DNA from: Thunnus maccoyii
Taxonomy: Eukaryota; Chordata; Actinopteri; Scombriformes; Scombridae
NCBI RefSeq assembly: GCF_910596095.1
Contig: NC_056540.1
Coordinates: forward strand, 21,662,501 to 21,726,500
DNA length: 64,000 bases
Reading direction: 5' to 3'
The notes under the pieces are model-generated. The model saw only the letters and a program-made list of their open reading frames with translations, made no database searches and had not been told where the DNA came from. Positions 42,597 through 62,524 of the stretch are shown piece by piece. Each line of letters starts with the position of its first letter. The first letter of the stretch is position 1. A program made the position numbers and the translations under genes.

Positions 42597-43599
42597 TACA
42601 TCCTGCAGTGGATAGACTCGAGTTTTCGGATTCCCAGTTTGTGAAATAACAGGGATTGCTAAGCTCTGCTGCTAATGAATCAGGTATTGAATCATCAGTA
42701 TCCCTACTATTTTTTTGGCAAAGAGTAATGTTGGAAACATCCAGGTAGCAAGCTTCTCATTTTAAGCCGATGCTCTGTTGCTTCTGCTTGTTAAAATGAT
42801 AACTAGCAGCAGATTATATTAGCTGGAAGATCAGTCTTCTAATTCATTTCAACCACATTGCTGTTTTTAAATCATCTTGCCTTGAGTGGTAATATATGAA
42901 AATACTCAACTACGGCTACACTTTGCTACACCAATCTTACTCCACATCTCACTGACCAGATGCTTTAGTGAAAACTTATTGCCTTGTGGACATTAAAGCA
43001 GCACACAGAGCATGTCAAACTGTGATGTTTGAGGCTGCAGATGTCTTTTCTAAAACTTTGCTGCAATTTCCTGTCCTGTTTTCACAACTTAAATGGTTCT
43101 TCCTATTTGTGACATGTGGCCTGTTGCCACATAATAGAAATAGGCCGCGGTGGGTAGTTTTGACAAATGGGCTGCATCTGTTTAGTTAAAACATGCCTCT
43201 CAGTGGCAAAACCTAGTCTCGGATTCATTAAGCATCTGGTAAGACAGCAATAATACAGTCAAGACGGATTTGAATTACTATTGTTTAGTTTTGGGGGATT
43301 TATAGAGATTGTAAGTGTACATTTCCAAGCTTATCATTTGTTCATATCAACTAGAAACAGATGTTAATTCAGCAGAAGGAATTTTCGACATTGTATGTGC
43401 TTTAGGGCAGTTATTCTGAGTGGCTCATGAAAAGTTGAAGTTGTGGGGTGCTCTGGTTGCACATACAGCACATTTATATACGGATGTACTTGTCTTTCGT
43501 TCTGACCTATAATGATGAACACTGTGTGACAGGAACTTTGTAGTTTTTTTGCTGAGAATTTCACTTAAACGGCCTCATGGGGCCACACTAGGGGTTTAT

Positions 43600-43604
<5 letters not shown>

Positions 43605-43633
<29 letters not shown>
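43605..43633. repeat. (TG)n microsatellite
   Basis: About 14 TG units, followed by ATGTGCGTG. Confidence 0.95.
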
Positions 43634-43640
<7 letters not shown>

Positions 43641-44464
43641 TGAAGGGGCTGGATGGTTAGTAATGCCGTCTGTGTTTGCATGCCTTGTGTCAGAATTGTG
43701 CGGGAAGAAATGTCTGCAAATAGCAGGTGTGGCTTTGAGAGCCCTTCCGTGATCCTTTTAAATTCACCATCATTGTCATTAAACAGCTTGAGTGTAGCTT
43801 GTAGTACGAAAATGTCAGAAGGTGAGAGAATATCTAATGGTGTCTCGTTTGCAGGTCATATTCTAGAAACGCATTATCAGCCTGCTGTTGTAAGATATTT
43901 ATGAAGTATTTATGGATATTTGCAAAACAATATCTCTGTGGTGGGTACTCGAAATATGGGGGATTTTGACTTTTGAGTGCTGAACATATTTTCCAATGAA
44001 TTTATCAGCTAAAACATGGTGCAGGTCTGTGTCAAATCATCTGACTTACTCATTATTTAACAGTCCAATCCGAAAGCGATGATTTTTCTGTTTTACATCA
44101 TTTGGGGAGATACTTCTAGTAGCTATTTTATTCATGTAGAAAATGCTACCTGTATCACAAGAGTTATATCTACAAGAGCAATGGCATGTTGTTCAAGAAG
44201 GAAGGAGGGGGAGTTGAGAACTTTCCGCTCTTACACAGAAGAAGAAATTTTGTTCTGTGTGGTTTAACAGACAGGAAGCAGCAGAAACCCACTGCTCAGT
44301 GATGCTGTTCCTGTGAGTGCAAAATTCACAGGTCAGTCTGTGGGCGTTTTTTTTTTCTAGTATGTTCTAAAATATGTCACTGTTATTTCTGGCTATCAGA
44401 ATTTCTCTTGTATGCCCCAACAAGTAAGTCCAGTATGCTGTGCTGTGATAAAGGGCATGTTAGA

Positions 44465-44466
<2 letters not shown>

Positions 44467-44503
<37 letters not shown>

Positions 44504-44509
44504 TATATA
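44467..44509. repeat. (AT)n microsatellite
   Basis: AT dinucleotide tract with one C interruption. It is self-complementary and likely variable in length. Confidence 0.95.
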
Positions 44510-46807
44510 GGACAGAGAACAGCTAAAAAGAAACACGGTTTTTACATGTTTTAATGAAAACTTGACCAAAAGAGAACTGGAATCTGGTGTCTGGGGATGT
44601 TTCTGAACTTTTTCCTCTGGAGACGTTACTGACTTAACTTTGATTCCTGTTCTACAGAGCATTTTATCCTTTCTAAAGCTAATGTATCATCCTCCATAAA
44701 ATGGCGAAAGTTATACTTAATATATTGTTATTTAGCACAAACAACTGTTGTCATAGAAAGGCATGGAGCCTTCCACTAGAGCCTTGAGCCTTGAGAGTGG
44801 AAAAGTACAAGGTTCGCAGAGATGAGATTAAATTCCATTCTCCTTCTAAAAGCCCGTGCACAAAGTGACGTTTTTCTTTCAGTCTTCATTTGGCCCTGGC
44901 ATGGCACAGACAAATGCCTCCCAGTGCAAGACAGACACTGAGTGCTGGCTTGGATGCTGTATACTCTTGTCTGTGTTTCTAATGCCTTGTGTTCTGCAGC
45001 TGCATACTATTAGCCGGTGTCTATGCCTGCTTCTGTGCCCATTGCTGCCATTTTATCACCACACGCATGGCGTGGCCTCAGGATTGCACTGAAAGCAGTC
45101 CTTTATTCAGCTCAATAAAGTTGAGTTGGAGTTTGAAACATGGTGAGACATGCTGACTTGTGCAACGCTGGGTGGTGAGTAAAATGTAGAACGCACAGAA
45201 AATACTGTATACAGAACAGTGTTTATGGTGCTGACATAGTGTGTAGCAGTGGTGAAATCCACCTCTATGTGTTTTTGGACTGGAGTTGATGCAACTCCTT
45301 AATTACTACCTTCTTATGTTGTTGAATTAGCTAACACTTCTACAGCACTTTGACCTTTCTGCTGTGCGTAATTCAGTCAACACTTTGCCTGCCTTTTTGG
45401 TGGTATCTCGTAATGCAAGATAAACTTTAATATACAGTATGCTGTCTATACTTACTTTGTGTTTTCTTTTACTGAGTCATCCCTTATTTCATCTAGAAAC
45501 GTTTGAGTAGTTTTCCTTGGCCCTCAAAAGCGGTGTTGTTACATACTGTAGCATAGTTTTATGACATCTGTGTAAAAGAGCTGTGTAAAAGATGCCCAAA
45601 AGGGAACAGCTGTCCAGAAATGATGACCAGGATCCTCTGATGCCCATATGAGCTATCACAGGGTTTCAGGAATGAGCTCGAACCTCATATCACTGAGTCA
45701 TTTCCTTTACAGGAACCCAGCGGATCCTGCAAAAACAGCACGTCTGTGCTGACAGTCATTCAATAACATGGCGGTGGTAACCACATATTTACTGCCATCT
45801 TGCAGATCTGGGTTTCGCTGCACAGCTGAAATGAGAAAAATTAAACATTTATAGGATTCTGTAAAGGTAAAGGTTTCTTTCTGTTGGTAGAGTGCGTCTC
45901 TGAGTGATGTATGAGGAATAGCAAAATCAAAGCTTGTGTCAGCATTGAAACCTTTGCAGCTGTTTAATGAGCGTTGAGAGACTCTTGATTTATATCCATT
46001 TCATTTTTCACCACTCATATTTACACTGTCTATACCTGTGTGGGAAAAAAAGATTTCAAATACCAGGAATACCACTCGCTCTCTCACACCCTCACCAGCC
46101 ATCCCTCAGTCCTGTGACTGCTCTATCACAAGCACCTCACTGCACTGCTGAACAATCATTTCACCTGAGGAAATCAGCATTTTTGTAACCTGAGCTGAAA
46201 ATGGCTGATAAGTAAAGTTTGCTCTGGTCCTTTTCTCGCATCTCACAATGTTTGCACTCACCACATGCAGGGTGAGTCACTGCATAGTCATTCAATTGGC
46301 TTAAATTACCTCCTTTCATGGTCAACAATGAGCTCAGCTGAAGAGACTAAAGCGGGGGAAGTGGGGCCTTCTGGGAATGCTCCATTTGTTCATGAATCCT
46401 GACTCTAATTGGTTGTTATTGCGACTGGCAGTCACCATGCTGTAGGGGTGGAGTAGGCCAGTGTTTGCTTCGTACTCCTCCTCAGCCTGCTGCACACCAG
46501 GCTGCCAGAGAACAGACAGTCATAATCGCTGGAGGAGAGGAGATTGATCGAAGGAATCACATCACCATGGTCACATGACAGGGGCCATGATGGAACCATA
46601 CTACCAGCTGACCATATTAACATTTATTATCAGCCAACTCTGCTGTCCCCCGCAGCTCTATGGACCTTCACAGCGCATTTCAGCACTTTGTTTTGATTTT
46701 CTGTCCCGCATCTTTACTGTTTTTTGTTCACTCTTACTGCTCTCATCCTCAACCTTGTTTACAGCAGGAGTAGACAGCTCTGATAAAACCCACTGCATGC
46801 TTCCTGC

Positions 46808-47152
46808 CTAGCGCCAAACAGCAGACAGACAAAGTTAGCAACTTGCTGAACATAGTGGAGCATTTAGCAGCTAAAGAGACAGATTTTTTTTCTCTCGGGA
46901 GTTGATGGAGACCAAAAAAAGAGTGAGTTGTGAGGTGAATATTGAGCTTACATTAGCTGAGTGGCCAAAAACTCGTTTACAAATGACTGCTAATGCTGCT
47001 ATGTGTATGCTGAATGTGTAAATGAACTGGCAACTGTTTTCTTCTAACACATTAGCCATGACAACTTAATAAGGTGATAAAATGTTGTGTTTACAGCTTG
47101 TTCCACTTCCCCCATATGGCCAGAAAAAACCCCAATTAATGCTGCTTTAAAA
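46808..47152. repeat. dispersed teleost repeat (GGCAGCGGAAACAAG family), reversed copy
   Basis: Begins GCGCCAAACAGCAGACAGAC and GAACATAGTGGAGCATTTAG. It ends TATGGCCAGAAAAAACCCC and TTAATGCTGCTTTAAAAG. Read on the minus strand it aligns with the copy at 25891-26419. Confidence 0.6.
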
Positions 47153-48135
47153 GTCATTAAATTAGCTGTCAATTACTTTCATGTCTATTAATTAATTGAC
47201 AGTTTCAGCTCAAATTATTTTAATACAATTTTTTGCCTTCATTAATTTTTTAACAGCAGAGAGCTGTACAATGACGTGCAACACATGTGTTTTGTTGGAT
47301 TCAAACCCAGGACGCCACAGTTACACATTTCATGCCGCAGATTTCTAGTTCACCAGGATGCCCCGCCTGGTAACCACATTAAAAGTACTCAAGTCTGTCA
47401 AAGAAGGCCCCACCCAGAGCGAGTCACAGGCAGTCTATTTGCTCTGTGGACTATTATGCATTGACTTAACATCCCAGCAAAAATCCCTCCTCTGCTCTTC
47501 ATGACGTAATAAGTGCAGCTACAACCCTGCCCCTATGCTGGGACAAGGCAGCTGTTGTCATGTGCTCAGGGATAATGTGCAGGCTGTGTCTGACTAATGG
47601 CTGGCTCTCTTGTATCCCTGTCTGCTGTTTGCACCATGCCAACTGGGCCATTCAGATCAATGAAACACTGACAGGAGGGATATAGAAAATACACACAAAC
47701 AGCCAACAAGACATTTACATATTTATGTCAATCAGAGACCCAGACAGAAGGTATGGGAAAAGACTCATAAAGGAAAGACTTCTGTCTTGATTTTCACTGA
47801 TTTGATAACAGTCTGTTTCCTGTCATCTGATAACCTGTTTATGACTGAATGTTGATGGCTTGTTCATCATTTACACACAGCCCTGCCTGCAGACTCACAA
47901 GCTGAAGTCTCCTAGCAAACAGCTCCATAAATGTCCATAAATCTAATGAAACCTGGGCACGTCAAAAAGGAGAACTAAGATTCCCTGTTATAGAAAATGC
48001 CTGTTGGTTTAGTGCTATGTGTTTTCGCAGGGCAGGGCAGTTTCAGAGTGATCCCATACCATACAAACCGCTGCACATTTGCTTCATCGCACATGGAGTG
48101 TCCTGGTCTGGCTTCATAGAGGGCATCTGCTGTAA

Positions 48136-48136
<1 letters not shown>
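47153..48136 (+). other. elf4: elf4 long first intron, no gene seen
   Basis: No exon or RNA gene supported. Confidence 0.5.

Positions 48137-48168
<32 letters not shown>
48137..48168. repeat. (TG)n microsatellite
   Basis: Sixteen TG units without interruption. Confidence 0.95.
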
Positions 48169-48169
<1 letters not shown>

Positions 48170-48660
48170 TCCATGTGAGAATGCAAGTAGAGAGTCATTT
48201 AGAAGGCAGACACATGTCCACCCGCAGTCTTTGTATTGTTTGCCTTTTGTGTTGTTTTTTTTAATACATGATTTATATGTATATCTTCCTCCATTTGGGA
48301 GCCTCATACATTATATCCCCTCTTTTCTGCTTGAGTCTGATAATGGCTTGTCACACTCACCAGTGAACATGCCAAGAAGACCAGGGCACTGAAGAGCTCT
48401 AGACAGATGGTGTCCAGCTCTGGCAGAGGTGGGCATGGATGCTGCCCGTCGGAGACAGCAAGAGGGATCGACTTGAGTGAAACACAAGCCTTCAGATTTG
48501 TTTCCCCCCTGTCTCTTCTTTATCTGCGCTCCCAAAGTGATGCTTCCCAGACCCCGGCCACATGTTACTATTCTGTGGACGCTCAGCGTAAAGATAAACT
48601 GAATTGCACAAATTTGTTTGGCCCCTGTTGCGGGAGTTCAGTCTGACTCTATCGCCTGCT

Positions 48661-48673
48661 CCCCCCCCCCCCC
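48661..48673. repeat. poly-C run
   Basis: 13 consecutive C residues, followed by TCC. G-run on the complementary strand. Confidence 0.95.
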
Positions 48674-48771
48674 TCCAAAATACAATTGGGCCTGGTATGC
48701 AACTTCGTCAGCCACACAGGCATTTCAAAGCAAATAAGCTCCACCCTGCAGCTGAGGGAAAAGCAGGGGTG

Positions 48772-48803
<32 letters not shown>
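48772..48803. repeat. (GT)n microsatellite
   Basis: GT tract with one TTT interruption. It is complementary in type to the AC tract about 200 bases downstream. Confidence 0.95.
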
Positions 48804-48996
48804 CTGGTGGGGGGATACTAAACATTGCCATCTCTTACTTGTCTACTGCTGCCAGCTCTTTGGTCTTTGGGAAAGAAGAGGGTGGGTCTGTGTGGCCCTG
48901 GGGTCTCCTTGTCCATTTAATCTTCAACCCAACATCGGCCCCTCCCGTACTTCAGCTTCGAAACCTGCCTTTGGGTATCAGGTTTTTGGGACACAC

Positions 48997-49000
<4 letters not shown>

Positions 49001-49056
<56 letters not shown>
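49001..49056. repeat. (AC)28 microsatellite
   Basis: 56 uninterrupted bases of AC, the longest perfect dinucleotide tract in the window. Open frames crossing it read as HT or CV repeats and are not genes. Confidence 0.97.
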
Positions 49057-49059
<3 letters not shown>

Positions 49060-50009
49060 CAAGCACCCAACCTTCAGTTTCCCTCCCCCGCTGCCTGTGA
49101 TCACAGTAACTGCCCGAGGGTGAGCACAGAGGGGCTTCCAGAGCATCATTAGATGGGTGATCTCTTGTCCTTGTGTTTGTGTGTGTGTTTGCATTTGGAG
49201 AGAGGGTTCGTTCAGACCCTCCCCGCCCCAGCACCTCATGTGATCATAATATCAGCCCCCTGAGCCTTATGATCTAGGGTGGTGCGGCGAGGGGTGTCTC
49301 ATTCCGGGAACAGAGACAGTTATGAAATGAGAGGCGTCAGGGATTAAATCAGAGTGAGCCGTGCAACGAGGTCCTCCTGACTATACGCTGGACTGCTGCT
49401 GTGCTCATTTAGGAGATCAGTTTAATATTATCCATGCTTATTTTCAACATATGTTCAACTTTTAAGCCTGAAATGAGAAGAGGGAGGCATGCAGACCAAC
49501 ACTTTTAATATTCCAGTGTCAGAACTGTGATATTTAAATTAAGTAAAGGCATTTAGAGTAAAAAGGAAAAATTAACTTTTTAATCCCTGCAGGAATACAA
49601 TTATAGTGTCATTGAGTATTTAACGCAGTGCAAGCTATTTTTTGGCAAGCGCTGATAACTTTTTTTGCTTGGTCTTGACTTTCTTTGTGAGTTTATTAGA
49701 GGCTTGTAAGGCAGGAAAAAATTAACCAGAGATCTGAAACTTGTGGCTTTGTCCGCCTCAGGCGTCAGAACTAAACAAAGCGCGGATATCTTTGTCCTGC
49801 CTGAAACTGTTTGGCTCTGATATTATGTGGATGGTGAGTTTTACACATCACAGTTAGGCCTCAAAAACACTTGCTAACCTCTTGCACAAGGACTCTTCTC
49901 CGTGCTATATCTCTGCACCTCCCTGCCTCTTGTCTCTCAGTGAAATTAAACTGATCTAATATGTCTCCTGACCTTAGCTTCTATCTCTCTCTCTCTCTTT
50001 CTCTCCCAG
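49057..50009 (+). other. elf4: end of the long intron before the elf4 start exon
   Basis: No exon recognised. It finishes with a (CT)n polypyrimidine tract (about 49985-50007) forming a strong acceptor CTCTCCCAG that ends at 50009. Confidence 0.6.
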
Positions 50010-50285
50010 GTGTGGATGCTCCAGGCGCAGCGGGACCCAGCCTCCTTGTCAGAGAGGGACGAGGCTGCTTCCACCTGGGCCACAGCGATCCTCTGAAACT
50101 TGGCTCGTGGTCTCTCTCTCTCAGCGCTAACTGCCCGGATAGAGAACGGGGAGGAACGACAGGAAGGCCATTTTGCAAGGTGAAACTGAGCTTCAGCCTG
50201 TCGGTGGCTCCGTCTGTGCAGAGAAGGAGCCAGAGTCGTCGCTGGGATATTTTAGGCTGCTCCCTGCCCTCTGAACTCCACCGCC
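50010..50285 (+). promoter_or_regulatory. elf4: elf4 5'UTR part of the start exon
   Basis: Follows the acceptor ending at 50009 and leads into the ATG at 50286. It is GC-rich relative to the flanks and carries a 26-codon uORF (50016-50096). A CT tract (about 50112-50122) is also present. Because it is acceptor-led, at least one noncoding exon must lie upstream. Confidence 0.7.
50016..50096 (+). promoter_or_regulatory. upstream ORF in elf4 leader (26 codons)
   Basis: Reads MLQAQRDPASLSERDEAAST and six more codons to TGA at 50094-50096. It ends 190 bases before the elf4 ATG and does not overlap it, so reinitiation is possible. The ATG context is GTGGATGC (G at -3). Confidence 0.5.
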
Positions 50286-59512
<9,227 letters not shown>

Positions 59513-61765
59513 GGCTGCAGGACTCTTCTTCACAAGCTGAACCAAAAACAACAATTAAATCCATTTTGACCACAGACTTTTTCTTTTCCTAACACAGTGA
59601 TCTGATCAAAGGTCAGAGTGAGGGATCTAGCAGCACGTTGCTCTTAAAGGTTGGTCAGTTCAGCCTCAGGATTTATTGTTTACTCACATATTCTGTGACC
59701 ATGTGCCTAATTTTAAAAAATTCAAGGGATTTTGTTTTGTTTTTCTAAGAAGTCACTTTTCAGATTTGGGATTATCCTCTGTAGACATGAACCCCAATAC
59801 ACAAAGATACACAAACACACAGAGCAAATGCACACATATATAGATCAACCTTCCCCTCTAGGAGAACAGCCATTGGATAAACCAGGGATCCCTGTCTACC
59901 AAATGTGCCAGTTAGTTATTTTCTTACCTTACATCTCATTGGACTTGTATGTTTAAAGAGGCAACAAAGATGCAACAAACCAAAACCGGGGACTGAATGC
60001 CAAATGGTGCAATGAAATCAGACTTCTGAGAACGTGCAGAGTGTGTGTTTGTGTGTGTTTCCAAAACCGCATACAGGTTCCTGTTCCCATGGATGAGGGA
60101 TGGATGCCGCGTCACCGTGTCCAATCTGGTGAAAAAACCCCACACATCTCAGAGTTTAATTGAAGAGTGCCTTACAGGAAGTTCAAACAACTCAAGACTC
60201 TTTCTTGGAAATGTCTGGAAAAAAGATGAAAAATGGACTAAATGGCTTTTCAGACTTTCAGACTTTTAAGAACTTATTGCTCATTTATTTTCATATAAAG
60301 AAAAAAAAAGTATGCATTCCCTCTCTATTACTCCTGGCCTTAAAACACTGTGTTACTATGGAAATGGGCATTTTCTGTTCACCAAGGACAGTCCAACATC
60401 AAAACTGTTTGTAGAGCTACAGACCGGAGGCACAGCAACATAGGGAGGCACAAATGGAGAGAAAGAAAATGCAGGATAAAATAGATTTTATCAGCCCCTG
60501 CGACAGAAGCTTGTATGTCCAAGGTTTAAGTCCTGTTTATATGAAATGGAATATATATGGAGTTATATATGTATACATATAATATACAAGTGAGATTCAA
60601 TTTTAAGGCCACAGCGGATTTATTTATTTTGTGAATTTCTAAATTCTGTATAAAAAGGCACATTTGTCTTCTATATACATGTGTAAACATGAGGGAAAAT
60701 ACAAAGAATATGAGCATAAATACCAGGAAGCTTATTTGGCAGTTGTTTTTTTAAGACCAGCATTTTTCATTTGTATAGCCTTCCATATAATCAGCTTTGG
60801 TATTTTCTTGAGTTTTGGACTTGAGTGCTCAGTGCAGCATCATTATTCCAATGTTTTATTCTCTTACATCCTATTGTAGATATCCTCTGTTGTGTGTTTG
60901 AGTGAATGTGTTTTGGTTCTCCCTTTCCAGCGGACATACCTCTTTACCTTTTTCAACAGTCAGGCAGTCGGGGCTATGCTTTCAAGATATTATGTTCTGT
61001 GTACTGCTTTAAGAATAAGTATCAAGTGTATCAATCAGGATGTCTTTGAAATCATATATCAAATTTCTTTGTTTCTTTAGTTATTTGGTACAAAGGTGTA
61101 CCTCTCCTCTCCTCTCCTCTCCTCTCCTCTCCTCTCCTCCCCTCTCCTCTCCTCTCCTCTCCTCTCCTCTCCTCTCCTCTCCTCTCCTTGCCTGCTCTCG
61201 GGCCGGTCGTGTCTGTGCCTTCTTTATTTGTGGTCCCACTTTGTTAAGGATCTCTCAGGCCAGCCATCCGATTGGCCCCCTCGGTCCTTCCTGCCGAGGA
61301 TGAAGCCATATTGATCCAGAGTGGTATCACAGCTAAATTGGTTGTATTTTCCCCTGGACCGTAGCTGCAGAGTGAGGACATTCAGACATACTGACCTCCA
61401 TCTGCACTAGCACCTAAGGATAAGAGTTGAATGCTGCTTTTTACAACCCCACATCAGCTGAGGGGCTCTGGGTCTGCAAAGACACTCTGAATGTATACTT
61501 GTTTTAGTACATGCTTATGCAAATTTACGACAATCAATTATTACACTGGGTTACATTTGCATTAAAATCTGGTAGTCTTTGCTGCTTTTTTGTTGTTGTA
61601 TATATTCCTGTATCTGCACTGTTGTCTGTGAGATGTTGAGGTATGTCCACTGCTTATGTTTTGTTGCTTCTATGGGTTGTCCACAGCTTCCCTAATTCTG
61701 AATATACAATAGATTTTTAAGAAAAGTCAATGTATTAATTAAAACTAAATCTTCCTCCATTGAAT
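59513..61765 (+). other. elf4: probable 3'UTR of elf4
   Basis: Continues from the TAA at 59510-59512. I see no AATAAA. ATTAAA occurs at 61561-61566 and 61738-61743, the latter followed by a T/G-rich stretch, so the end near 61.76 kb is a guess. It includes the TCTCC satellite. Confidence 0.4.
61101..61189. repeat. (CTCCT)n pentanucleotide satellite
   Basis: About 18 units of CTCCT, with one CTCCC variant at about 61139-61143. A strand of pure pyrimidine can form triplex DNA. Frames through it read as LLSSP repeats and are not a gene. Confidence 0.97.
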
Positions 61766-62329
61766 ATGTTCTTTTTTTTTTTGTTGCAGACAAAGTGGGT
61801 TTGAAATTGTGAAGCGCAGCAGATACATAAATGTCACGCAAGACATTGAAAAATTAAACAGCAAACAAAATTAAACTTGGAAACAAATAGTTGGCAAGGG
61901 GTTACTAAGTCAATTAATTTCTACTGTCGAGATAATGAAACTGAAGCGTTTTCGCCTCAGAAATTCAAAGTCATATTGTTGGGCTGTTGCAGCTTTGGGG
62001 GACATTCGACCACATGGCATTTGAAGAGAAAGAAAAAGCTAGTGTAGGAAACTGGATTGGAGCCATTAGCAGGCCAGAGACTGATTGGACTGTACTTAAG
62101 AGCACTGCTTCTCCAGTTGCTGTGGGTGGATGAATACATTAGCATGTGACATGCCCAGAGCTGAAGACAGCCGAGTCTGTCACCACAGCTTGCCGAGTGA
62201 AGTGCGTGTGTGTGCATTTAGGCTGTGGTTGGCGAGTGGAAGGGTTACACTGACTTGGATTGATTCTGTTAGAGCATGTGTTATGTTGATGTGTGTGTTC
62301 GTATGTGTGTGTGTGTGCATTGTGGGATT

Positions 62330-62332
<3 letters not shown>
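61766..62332. other. downstream of elf4, no gene seen
   Basis: No exon or RNA gene recognised. Confidence 0.5.

Positions 62333-62371
<39 letters not shown>
62333..62371. repeat. (GT)n microsatellite
   Basis: About 19 GT units, preceded by shorter GT clusters from 62290. Confidence 0.96.
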
Positions 62372-62372
<1 letters not shown>

Positions 62373-62485
62373 CAGGGTGTTGAGGAAGCTGTCTGGCAGC
62401 GGGGCTTGCCTACTGTGCCTAGCTCTGTCTACACCCACATGCACAGCTGGGTACCACACAATCCATCAATCTTGCCATAGGGTTA

Positions 62486-62490
62486 ACACA

Positions 62491-62523
<33 letters not shown>

Positions 62524-62524
62524 A
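62486..62524. repeat. ACACATGCGCG(CA)n alternating purine-pyrimidine tract
   Basis: 39 bases of strict purine-pyrimidine alternation including (GC)4 and (CA)12. It is of the kind that can adopt Z-DNA, and is inverted relative to the GT tract 115 bases upstream. Confidence 0.93.

Larger units (their letters stand above)
40989..46807 (+). other. elf4: elf4 long first intron, 3' part
   Basis: No coding exon supported. Contains a long hairpin (42523-42596), a TG microsatellite (43605-43633) and an AT microsatellite (44467-44509). Small open frames at 41030-41450 and 42128-42439 have no recognised features. Confidence 0.5.

Noticed and set aside
49001..49056. Possible CRISPR-like regular repeats
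   Set aside because: Simple dinucleotide tract in a vertebrate genome. No spacers and no cas genes.
48604..49239. Several open frames over 100 codons on both strands
   Set aside because: They are translations of the AC and GT microsatellites (HT and CV runs) with no other protein signal.
61040..61314. Frames reading LLSSP repeats
   Set aside because: Produced by the CTCCT satellite in the elf4 3' region.
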